A stretch of 5,158 nt of DNA from Spirochaetaceae bacterium (GTDB lineage: Bacteria > Spirochaetota > Spirochaetia > SZUA-6 > Fen-1364), in assembly GCA_003141795.1 (NCBI GenBank), contig PLNO01000327.1, positions 1 through 5,158 on the forward strand, written 5' to 3'. This document shows, one piece after another, positions 1 to 5,158 of this stretch. Every line of letters starts with the position of its first letter. Position 1 is the first letter of the stretch. The notes under the pieces were generated by a model that did no database searches, was not told the origin of the DNA, and saw nothing but the letters and a program-made list of their open reading frames with translations. The position numbers and the translations under genes are program-made.

Positions 1-105
1 CTGCCGCCGGCGCGGCGGCTGACTGGCGAGTGGGCGACGTTGAGGGCCGAATTGTCACGCTTCTACGCGGAATCCATTTCACACACTTCGGGGTACATTC
101 AGGCT
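1..105. other. Leader before the FAH-family gene, no gene recognised
   Basis: These bases hold no gene that I can recognise. One forward frame ends in TGA at 20-22, so an upstream gene could finish there, but only six codons of it are visible. The frame of the following FAH-family gene is open to the window edge, with a TTG at 40, yet the residues encoded before 106 do not resemble the FAH family. A TTGTCA at 52-57 is a possible -35 box, but no good -10 box follows it at the proper distance, so I do not call a promoter. Confidence 0.4.
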
Positions 106-720
106 ATGGAACGTCCGGGAAAAATCGTCTGCGTTGGACGCAACTATCGCGAGCACGCGAAGGAGCTTGGGAACGAGGTGCCGGCCGAGCCGCTCCTGTT
201 CTTCAAGCCGCCGTCCTGCGTGATCGCGAACGGCGCCCCGATCGAGCTGCCGGCAGACGCCGGCCGCGTGGATTTCGAGGGCGAAGTTGCCGTGGTGATC
301 GGCGCGAAGCTGACGAAAGCGAGCGAGGCACAATGCGCGGCGGCGGTGCGGGGTATCGTCGCCGCGAACGACGTCTCGGCGCGCGAGTGGCAGAAGAACG
401 ACGGTCAGTGGGCCCGCGCGAAGGGAACCGACACCTTTCTTCCGCTGGGAGAGGAGTCGCGGAAGCCGCACGATCTCGCGGCGCTGACGCTGGTGACGCG
501 AGTGAACGGCGTGGAACGCCAGCGAGCGACGACGGCCGACCTCGTGTTCCCCATCCCGACGCTCCTGTCGTTCATTTCGCGATATATTACGCTGTATCCG
601 AACGATCTGGTGCTGACAGGGACGCCGGCCGGCGTGGGGCCGCTCGCAGCAAACGATGTGGTGGAGGTGGAGATCGTGGGGCATTCGCAGGTGCGCAGCC
701 CCGTCGTGGCTCTCTCGTGA
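106..720 (+). CDS. Fumarylacetoacetate hydrolase (FAH) family protein, acylpyruvase-like
   Basis: This is a 204-residue soluble enzyme of the FAH superfamily, close in size to the short FAHD1/YcgM-type members that hydrolyse acylpyruvates or decarboxylate oxaloacetate. Visible signatures are VGRNYREHAKELG at residues 10-22, the FKPPS stretch at 33-37, FEGEVAVV at 57-64 with the metal-ligand pair E58 and E60, NDVSARE at 88-94 giving the third ligand D89, the conserved lysine in RAKGTDTF (K106), and the C-terminal TGTPAGVG at 171-178. All expected metal ligands are present, so an active divalent-metal enzyme is likely; the exact substrate cannot be read from the sequence. I chose ATG at 106 because homology begins right after it; an in-frame TTG at 40 would add 22 residues unlike the family. 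The Shine-Dalgarno sequence is poor. The next frame begins 13 bases downstream. This gene lies left of the suspected join near 1125, so it may not belong to the same genome as the genes to the right. Confidence 0.93.
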   Translation: MERPGKIVCVGRNYREHAKELGNEVPAEPLLFFKPPSCVIANGAPIELPADAGRVDFEGEVAVVIGAKLTKASEAQCAAAVRGIVAANDVSAREWQKNDGQWARAKGTDTFLPLGEESRKPHDLAALTLVTRVNGVERQRATTADLVFPIPTLLSFISRYITLYPNDLVLTGTPAGVGPLAANDVVEVEIVGHSQVRSPVVALS

Positions 721-733
721 GCGTGCTGCCGCA

Positions 734-1135
734 GTGAGCGGAGAGCGTCGTCGCGCCATCAGCACGCCCGGCGAGCGGGTCGATCCCGCCCGCCGCGGGC
801 CGGCGAGCATTCTCGTCTCGGTCGCCATCCACCTGGTCGCTATCGCGATCCTCGTGCGCATTGCCATCGTGCCGCTCAGCTGGCTCGAAGCGCCACGCCC
901 TGCGGAACCCGAGGCGACGCACGTAGACTACGTGCGCACGGCCGCCGACTCCGCCAAGCAGCAGCGCGCCGGTGGAGACAACCGCCGCGCCACGACCACT
1001 CCCGAGGCTGCGCCGCTCGTGGCGCCGTCCGCTGTCCCGTCGGCGCTCCCGCCCGAGCCGCCGAAGACCGCGACACCGGCCGCGCAGGCGGAGGGCGGCA
1101 CGGGGCCGGTCATCGGCGGCGGCGGACCGACGAGG
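734..1135 (+). other. TonB-like membrane anchor and Pro/Ala linker (N-terminal part of the chimera)
   Basis: Translation from GTG 734 gives an Arg-rich cytoplasmic head (residues 1-23), then a single membrane helix at about 24-46 carrying a Ser29-x3-His33 pair. The same spacing occurs in the TonB transmembrane helix (S16 and H20 in E. coli), where these residues matter for coupling to ExbB/ExbD. A long low-complexity Pro/Ala/Glu linker follows (about 52-125), as expected for a periplasm-spanning arm. The C-terminal domain that would contact outer-membrane receptors is absent, because the frame passes into mannosidase sequence. The layout and the GPVIGGGGPTR ending remind me of Gemmatimonadota envelope proteins, but that is recollection and not a search result. 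It could also be another anchored periplasmic protein. Confidence 0.55.
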
Positions 1136-2899
1136 GACCACCTGGAGTTTGCCCGGCGGCTGGCTGACCTTGAAGGGGCGCCCCGCGTAAAGCTCTCCAC
1201 CCCCCTGGAGTTCTTCCATGCTCAGGAGAAGAAATCCGCGGGGCTTCCCCGCTACACCGGAGAGCTGTACTTCCAGGCCCACAGGGGCACCTATACGTCG
1301 CAGGCGCGAACGAAGCGCGCCAACCGCAAGGGAGAGATCGCGCTGAGAGAAGCGGAAACGTGGGCCTGCTGCGCCCGTGTCCTCCGTGGATATGCAGTCC
1401 CTACGGCCGATCTCGACGCGTCATGGAAGCTCCTCCTGATGAACCAGTTCCACGACATCCTCCCGGGCTCTTCGATCGCGCGCGTGTACGAGGACGCGCA
1501 GGAAGCGTACGGAAAGCTGCAGGCCACGGCGGCGGAGATCACGACCGCCGCCACCGGGGTTCTTGCCGGCGGCAGGCGGGGCTGGGCGGTCACCCTGTTC
1601 AATTCCCTCTCCTGGGAGAGGTCAGAGCTCGTGGAGCTTCCGGGGGTGTATGGCTCCGTGAAGGACGCCGACGGACGGGAGCTCCCCATGCAGGTCGTGG
1701 AAGGGAAGAGCACCATCGAGGTGCGCGTGCCCTCCTGCGGCTGGACCACGGTGCAGCCTGCCGACACGGCCCCGATGCGAAACCACGCCGCACGAACCGT
1801 GTCGATGCTCCACGCGACACGAAGGTCGCTGGAGAACGAACGGATTTCCGTCACCTTCAATGACCGGGGAGAGATCACGAGCCTCTACGACAAGGAGGCA
1901 GGCGCCGAGCTCGCCGCCGGGGCGTGCAATGCGCTCGCCCTGTACAAGGACGTCCCCACCGCCTGGGACGCCTGGGACGTGGACAGCATGTATGCATTGT
2001 CGCCGGTGGAGCTTCCTGGCAAGGCCGCGATAGAGGTGCTCGATCAGGGGCCGCTCGTCGCGCGTATCCGCATCAGCCGCAGGATCAACGAATCGGACTG
2101 GGTGCAGGTGGCGAGCCTCCGCCGGGGCTCGCGCCGCGTCGATTTCCAGACCGCGGTCGAATGGCGGGAGAGCCACAAGCTCCTCAAGGTGTGCTTCCCC
2201 GTCCGCCATCACGCCAATGAGGCGCTGCACGAGATCCAGTTCGGCCATGTCGCGCGTCCGACGCATCTGTCCCGGCAGTTCGACGCCGACCGGTTCGAAG
2301 TGTCAGCGCACAAGTGGTCGGCGCTGGCGGAGGAAGGCCGCGGATTCGCCGTGCTCAACGACTGCAAGTACGGTGTGAACGTGCTGGGCAGCTCGATCAA
2401 CCTCACTCTGCTGAAGGCGGCGCTCGCGCCGGACATGAACGCGGACAAGGGATCGCACTCTTTCACCTACGCGATCTACTCCTGGAACGGCAACCTCTCC
2501 TCGAGCGGCCTCGTGCGTGAAGGCTACGAGCTCAACCATCCCGTCGTGCTGTCGACGGGCGGGCTGGGGGAGAAATCGGTGATCAGGGTGAACTCCCCGA
2601 ACGTGATACTGGAAGCGATGAAGCCGGCGGAGAGCGGCGCGGAGGACGTGATCGTCCTCCGACTCTACGAATCGATGAGGACGGGGACGCGGGGCACGCT
2701 GTCCATCGACCTTCCGCTTGCAAGCGTGGAGGAGGCGGACATGAGAGAGCGGGTGAAGAGGGCGCTTCCGTTGCGGGACGGCAAGGTGGCCCTGGAGTTC
2801 CGCCCCTTCGAGATCAAGACGCTCCTCCTCCGTTGCCTCCCGCGGCGACAGTCGGCGGAGGTGGAAGAGATCGGCGCACGAAAGGCGGCTCGTGAATGA
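734..2899 (+). CDS. Chimeric frame: TonB-like N-terminus joined to a 5'-truncated GH38 alpha-mannosidase
   Basis: One uninterrupted frame of 721 codons encodes two unrelated parts. Residues 1 to about 127 are a membrane-anchored, Pro/Ala-rich TonB-like segment, described separately. From GGGGPTR at residues 128-134 onward the protein reads as the C-terminal ~590 residues of a GH38 alpha-mannosidase of the cytosolic MAN2C1 type. That portion contains the end of the catalytic domain, the helical middle domain with NQFHDILPG (bases 1442-1468), and the beta-rich C-terminal domain with WDAWD (1964-1978), the IQFGH and RPTH stretch near 2236-2265 and LNDCKYG (2354-2374). Family members have about 1000 residues. 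The missing ~500 include the N-terminal part of the catalytic domain with the nucleophile Asp, so this product could not hydrolyse mannosides. The start is uncertain: GTG at 734 follows the FAH stop by 13 bases, while ATG at 656 would overlap the FAH gene by 65 bases and add a Trp/Arg-rich stretch. The stop shares ATGA with the next gene. The mannosidase identity is near certain; whether the fusion exists in a living cell is doubtful. Confidence 0.9.
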   Translation: MSGERRRAISTPGERVDPARRGPASILVSVAIHLVAIAILVRIAIVPLSWLEAPRPAEPEATHVDYVRTAADSAKQQRAGGDNRRATTTPEAAPLVAPSAVPSALPPEPPKTATPAAQAEGGTGPVIGGGGPTRDHLEFARRLADLEGAPRVKLSTPLEFFHAQEKKSAGLPRYTGELYFQAHRGTYTSQARTKRANRKGEIALREAETWACCARVLRGYAVPTADLDASWKLLLMNQFHDILPGSSIARVYEDAQEAYGKLQATAAEITTAATGVLAGGRRGWAVTLFNSLSWERSELVELPGVYGSVKDADGRELPMQVVEGKSTIEVRVPSCGWTTVQPADTAPMRNHAARTVSMLHATRRSLENERISVTFNDRGEITSLYDKEAGAELAAGACNALALYKDVPTAWDAWDVDSMYALSPVELPGKAAIEVLDQGPLVARIRISRRINESDWVQVASLRRGSRRVDFQTAVEWRESHKLLKVCFPVRHHANEALHEIQFGHVARPTHLSRQFDADRFEVSAHKWSALAEEGRGFAVLNDCKYGVNVLGSSINLTLLKAALAPDMNADKGSHSFTYAIYSWNGNLSSSGLVREGYELNHPVVLSTGGLGEKSVIRVNSPNVILEAMKPAESGAEDVIVLRLYESMRTGTRGTLSIDLPLASVEEADMRERVKRALPLRDGKVALEFRPFEIKTLLLRCLPRRQSAEVEEIGARKAARE
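1115..1135 (+). other. Probable chimeric junction inside a GGGGPTR-coding word
   Basis: The protein family changes within these 21 bases, which encode four glycines, Pro, Thr and Arg after a run of GGC repeats. GGGGPT is a conserved turn in the GH38 catalytic domain, and a Gly-rich end is also natural for the linker on the left. A shared word of this length could join two genomes during short-read assembly, or could serve as microhomology for a real deletion or fusion. I see no transposon ends, target-site duplications or other mobile-element marks here. Confidence 0.7.
2883..2888 (+). promoter_or_regulatory. Ribosome binding site of the LOG gene
   Basis: AGGCGG lies seven bases before the ATG at 2896 and fits a Shine-Dalgarno sequence. 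It sits inside the last codons of the mannosidase frame, whose TGA (2897-2899) overlaps the ATG. Translation of the two genes is therefore probably coupled, which also supports 2896 as the true start. Confidence 0.6.
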
Positions 2900-3465
2900 A
2901 GATATGTGTTTTCTGTTCCTCCAGCGACGCCGTTGACGGCGAGTATCTCGCCGCGGCACGGGAGATGGGCGCGCTGATCGGGTCCGGCGGCCACACTCTC
3001 GTGTTCGGCGGCGGGGCTGTGGGGCTCATGGGGGAAACGGCGCGGGCGGTCCACGCGGCGGGCGGACGGGTGATCGGCATCATCCCGACCTTCATGAACA
3101 AGCCCGGCGTTCCTTACAGGGAATGCGACGAGCTCACGTTCACGAAGGACATGCGGGAGCGCAAGGCGCTCATGATGGAGATGGCGGAAGCGTTCGTCAT
3201 GCTCCCCGGAGGGTTCGGCACTCTGGAAGAGGTCTCCGAGGTGATCACGCAGAAGCAGTTCGATTTCATCAAGGCGCCGCTCGTGGCGGTGAATACGCGG
3301 GGCTTCTACGATCCGCTGTCGGCCTTCTTCGAGCGCTTCTACTCGGAGAGCTTCGCCAAGCCCGCGTTCCGTGCCACCTGTCCGTTCGTGCCGACCCCGG
3401 CCGCGGCCATGGCCTATATCGCCACGTACACGCCGCCGCCTCCGACGAACAAGTGGTTCAAATAG
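2896..3465 (+). CDS. LOG-family protein (TIGR00730), nucleotide phosphoribohydrolase
   Basis: This 189-residue cytosolic protein is a complete member of the LOG ('lonely guy', formerly 'lysine decarboxylase-like') family. Characterised members cleave nucleoside 5'-monophosphates, including cytokinin riboside monophosphates, to the free base and ribose 5-phosphate. The Rossmann-like fold starts with KICVFCSSSD at residues 2-11, followed by the phosphate loop GGGAVGLMG at 38-46, the MRERK motif at 86-90 that supplies the catalytic Arg, and the diagnostic PGGFGTLEE at 104-112 with the catalytic Glu. Every key residue is present and the length is normal, so it should be active. The old lysine decarboxylase label should not be used. 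The substrate in this organism is unknown; a housekeeping role in purine nucleotide turnover is as likely as cytokinin production. The start overlaps the mannosidase stop as ATGA, and the HgcA-like gene follows after 54 bases, so all three may be co-transcribed. Confidence 0.95.
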   Translation: MKICVFCSSSDAVDGEYLAAAREMGALIGSGGHTLVFGGGAVGLMGETARAVHAAGGRVIGIIPTFMNKPGVPYRECDELTFTKDMRERKALMMEMAEAFVMLPGGFGTLEEVSEVITQKQFDFIKAPLVAVNTRGFYDPLSAFFERFYSESFAKPAFRATCPFVPTPAAAMAYIATYTPPPPTNKWFK

Positions 3466-3519
3466 GGCCGACCGCACGGCCATTGACGCGGGTGGGGGCT
3501 GGGCGGAATAATCGCTTCG

Positions 3520-4545
3520 ATGGCAGTGGCACACGGGCTCACTCCCGCCTTTTTCCGGGTGGGCTGGACATGGGGCGGGGACGAGCGCAGAGCCGCATTG
3601 CGCTGCCGTTGGGGTCGGGCGGGGAAGGCCATGCAGGTCGCTGTCGGCCTCTACGCGCTGGGCAGGCCGGGGAGCGCTTCCCCCGTGCTCGTGACGGGCA
3701 ACTTCCGCCTCACCTTCGACCGTGTCCGATGCGACCTGGTCGGCAGGGACGGCTGGATCATCGTCGTGGATACGCACGGTCTGGACGTGGGCAGCGCGGC
3801 GGCAGGCGGATTGCTCGGTGCCGCCGAGGTCGCCCAGGCCATCGATACGACGAGGATCGCGGAGCTTGTGGACCACAGAGACTGCGTGGTCCCGTGGGGC
3901 GCAGGGGCTCCGGCCGAAGTCGGCCTGAAGGCGTCGGGCTTCCGTTTCATCGTCGGTCCCCGCCGTTCGTCCGACCTGGTCGCTTTTCTCGATGGCGGAA
4001 TGACGCTCACACCCGGCATGCAGTCGGCCTCCTTCACCTTTCTGGAGAGGGTCGCCCTCACGCCCGGGGAGCTCTCCCGGGGTCTGAAACTTTTCCCGGC
4101 GTTCGCGTTCACGGCGCTCCTCTACGCGGGGCTCGGCCCCGGCGGGGCCGCTCTGGGAAGGGCGATGTCCGAGGGATGGCAGCTCCTCGCACTCGGGGTG
4201 GCGAGCATCGTATGTGGGTGCATCGTCGTTCCGGCGCTTCCCCCGTCAAAGCCGCGTGAGCCGTACTGGGTGGTGGGCTGGGTGCTCGGGGCCGCGGCGA
4301 CTGTCGCGCTTCTCTTCGGCGCCCGGATCATGCGCGGTCAGACCTGGTATATGCTGGTTGCGTGTTGCGCGTTCTTTCCCGCTGCGGCCGGGTTCTTCGC
4401 CCTGCGATTCGCCTCGGCGTCTCCCGTTCTTTCGGCGCCGGCGCGCACGATTCAAAGGCGGCAGTTCCTGCCGCTGGCCATCGTTGCCGCCGCAGTCACG
4501 GCTGCAGCGATGGTCCTGGCAAAGATCGCGCAGTGGGGGAGCTGA
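3520..4545 (+). CDS. HgcA-like corrinoid/membrane protein lacking the cobalt-ligand Cys
   Basis: This 341-residue protein has the architecture of HgcA, the membrane corrinoid protein that transfers a methyl group to Hg(II). Residues about 40-185 match the CFeSP-type corrinoid-binding domain (CdhD family, PF03599): VGLYALGRPG at 42-51, SPVLVTGNFRLTFD at 54-67, WIIVVDTHG at 79-87, SGFRFIVGPRR at 139-149, DLVAFL at 152-157 and LTPGEL at 180-185. Five hydrophobic helices follow at about 190-206, 220-240, 250-269, 276-297 and 315-335. The VVPALPPS turn between helices two and three resembles HgcA's P-x-LLPWLPG region. The cap helix is degenerate: HgcA's N(V/I)WCAxGK signature reads DVGSAAAG at 89-96, so Ser92 (bases 3793-3795) replaces the Cys that coordinates cobalt. 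Mutating that Cys in HgcA abolishes methylation, so this protein is probably not a mercury methylase. It may still bind a corrinoid in another mode or have a new role. No HgcB ferredoxin gene is next to it. I chose ATG 3520 because an in-frame TGA at 3484-3486 limits the start; GGGCGGA at 3501-3507 is a distant ribosome site. Confidence 0.85.
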   Translation: MAVAHGLTPAFFRVGWTWGGDERRAALRCRWGRAGKAMQVAVGLYALGRPGSASPVLVTGNFRLTFDRVRCDLVGRDGWIIVVDTHGLDVGSAAAGGLLGAAEVAQAIDTTRIAELVDHRDCVVPWGAGAPAEVGLKASGFRFIVGPRRSSDLVAFLDGGMTLTPGMQSASFTFLERVALTPGELSRGLKLFPAFAFTALLYAGLGPGGAALGRAMSEGWQLLALGVASIVCGCIVVPALPPSKPREPYWVVGWVLGAAATVALLFGARIMRGQTWYMLVACCAFFPAAAGFFALRFASASPVLSAPARTIQRRQFLPLAIVAAAVTAAAMVLAKIAQWGS

Positions 4546-4557
4546 GAAGGACCCCGT

Positions 4558-5158
4558 TCAGGTCGTGTGGAAGTAGTGTCCCCCGTCGGTGTTGATGATG
4601 GATTTCAGCGCCTTGGGGAGAACGTCGATGTTGAACTGCTGGGAGAAGATGAGCTCCCCGTCCAGGTGCGCGGGGACCTTTTCATCGAAATCGAAATCGA
4701 TCCGGCTGGTCTGTACGTAGTGGAACACGCGCTGCTTGAGGTGGTTCTGACGGGACACTGCCACGAGCTCGCGGAAACGCATCGGAAGGGAGAGGGGGTC
4801 GGTGCTGCAATAGTCGAGCATTCCGTCGTCGGCGATGGCCCGCGGGGTCAGCATAAGGCCGCCGGCGATCCTCCTGCCGTTGGCGATGGTGTTGAGGAAG
4901 CTCCTGCGCTCCTCCGTCTTCCCGTCGATCGTGACGCGCATGCGCCGTTCCTTGTACGCGAAGATGTTCTTCACGATGTGCCACGTGTACTTGGACTTGC
5001 TGCCGCCGCGGACTTCCCCGCCGTTTTCCATGTGGTAGTTCTCGAATGCCACCTGGGCGTCGAAGCCCAACCCCATGCCGTTGACGAAATACTTCCCGTT
5101 GCACCGGCCGATGTCCATCCTGGCGGTGGTGCCGAGGAACAACGCCCGCCAATCCTCG
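4558..5158 (-). CDS. Diacylglycerol/lipid kinase family protein, C-terminal part (cut by window edge)
   Basis: About 199 C-terminal residues of a DagK/YegS/BmrU-type lipid kinase are visible, and the frame is open to the right edge. Counting from the TTG at 5142, which is internal and not the start, the C-terminal domain shows the family's MDIGRCNGKYFVNGMGLGFDA stretch at about 9-29, the IANGRRIAGG and DDGMLD segments at 86-95 and 105-110, and HLDGE at 159-163. These are hallmark positions in enzymes that phosphorylate diacylglycerol, sphingosine or related membrane lipids using ATP. The N-terminal nucleotide-binding domain with the GGDGT motif lies beyond the window, so activity cannot be judged. 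The gene is convergent with the HgcA-like gene and the two stops are 12 bases apart, so they belong to different transcripts. The precise lipid substrate is not readable from the sequence. Confidence 0.9.
   Translation of the reverse strand, partial: EDWRALFLGTTARMDIGRCNGKYFVNGMGLGFDAQVAFENYHMENGGEVRGGSKSKYTWHIVKNIFAYKERRMRVTIDGKTEERRSFLNTIANGRRIAGGLMLTPRAIADDGMLDYCSTDPLSLPMRFRELVAVSRQNHLKQRVFHYVQTSRIDFDFDEKVPAHLDGELIFSQQFNIDVLPKALKSIINTDGGHYFHTT

Noticed and set aside
52..80. TTGTCA followed by CATTTC 17 bases later as a promoter for the FAH-family gene
   Set aside because: The -10 match is poor and the sequence further upstream is missing, so the call is not supported.
3466..3481. Inverted repeat GGCCG/CGGCC with a six-base loop after the LOG stop, considered as a terminator or attenuator
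   Set aside because: The stem is only five pairs and no T-tract follows. Chance palindromes of this size are common at this GC content.
3781..3810. A frameshift error hiding a normal Cys-containing cap helix in the HgcA-like gene
   Set aside because: VDTHG before and the GxxEV segment after align in the same frame without gaps, and neither alternative frame encodes the WCA signature. The Ser codon AGC is read directly.
2665..3876. Long minus-strand open frame of about 400 codons opposite the mannosidase end, LOG and HgcA-like genes
   Set aside because: Its product is Arg/His/Pro-rich low-complexity sequence with no family motifs, and it crosses three well-supported genes. It is the antisense shadow usual in high-GC DNA.
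3123..4259. Plus-strand open frame of 378 codons overlapping the LOG and HgcA-like genes
   Set aside because: It has an Arg/Gly-rich composition, spans a gene boundary, and competes with two frames that show clear family motifs.
4546..4557. Bidirectional terminator between the convergent HgcA-like and lipid kinase genes
   Set aside because: The gap is only 12 bases, and I see no stem with a T-run in it or at its borders.
4684..4700. Short direct repeat of an ATCGAA-like unit on the plus strand
   Set aside because: It lies in the lipid kinase gene and simply encodes alternating Asp and Phe residues, so no separate function is indicated.

Overview
The window is high-GC bacterial DNA, densely coded, with five protein-coding stretches and no RNA genes, CRISPR arrays or insertion sequences that I can see. 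The right four fifths carry a 3' piece of a GH38 alpha-mannosidase, a LOG-family phosphoribohydrolase, a membrane protein of the HgcA (mercury-methylation corrinoid protein) type and, on the opposite strand, the C-terminal part of a diacylglycerol/lipid kinase. A corrinoid-protein relative suggests an organism with anaerobic ancestry. The left fifth carries a fumarylacetoacetate-hydrolase (FAH) family enzyme and the start of a TonB-like protein. The TonB-like start resembles, from memory only, Gemmatimonadota envelope proteins. No lineage can be fixed from the sequence alone.

Layout: 1-105 leader without a recognisable gene; 106-720 FAH-family enzyme; 734-2899 one open frame made of two unrelated halves, namely a TonB-like membrane anchor with a Pro/Ala-rich linker (734 to about 1135) and the C-terminal ~590 residues of a cytosolic-type GH38 alpha-mannosidase; 2896-3465 LOG protein, starting in an ATGA overlap with the mannosidase stop; 3520-4545 HgcA-like protein; 4558-5158 (minus strand) lipid kinase, cut by the window edge.

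Two points matter most. First, the HgcA-like protein keeps the family's full architecture (corrinoid-binding domain followed by five membrane helices), but its cap helix has Ser where HgcA has the cobalt-coordinating Cys, and most of the surrounding signature is lost. It is best read as a divergent, probably non-methylating HgcA paralogue of unknown function. Second, the 734-2899 frame looks like a chimera joined inside a GC-rich word coding for Gly-Gly-Gly-Gly-Pro-Thr-Arg at 1115-1135, a motif expected in the mannosidase and plausible in the TonB-like protein. A metagenome-assembly join is the simplest explanation. Until that is settled, genes left and right of about 1125 should not be treated as neighbours in one genome.

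On the right side, the mannosidase, LOG and HgcA-like genes run in the same direction with tight spacing (4-bp overlap, then a 54-bp gap) and could be one transcript. It meets the lipid kinase gene tail to tail across 12 bp.
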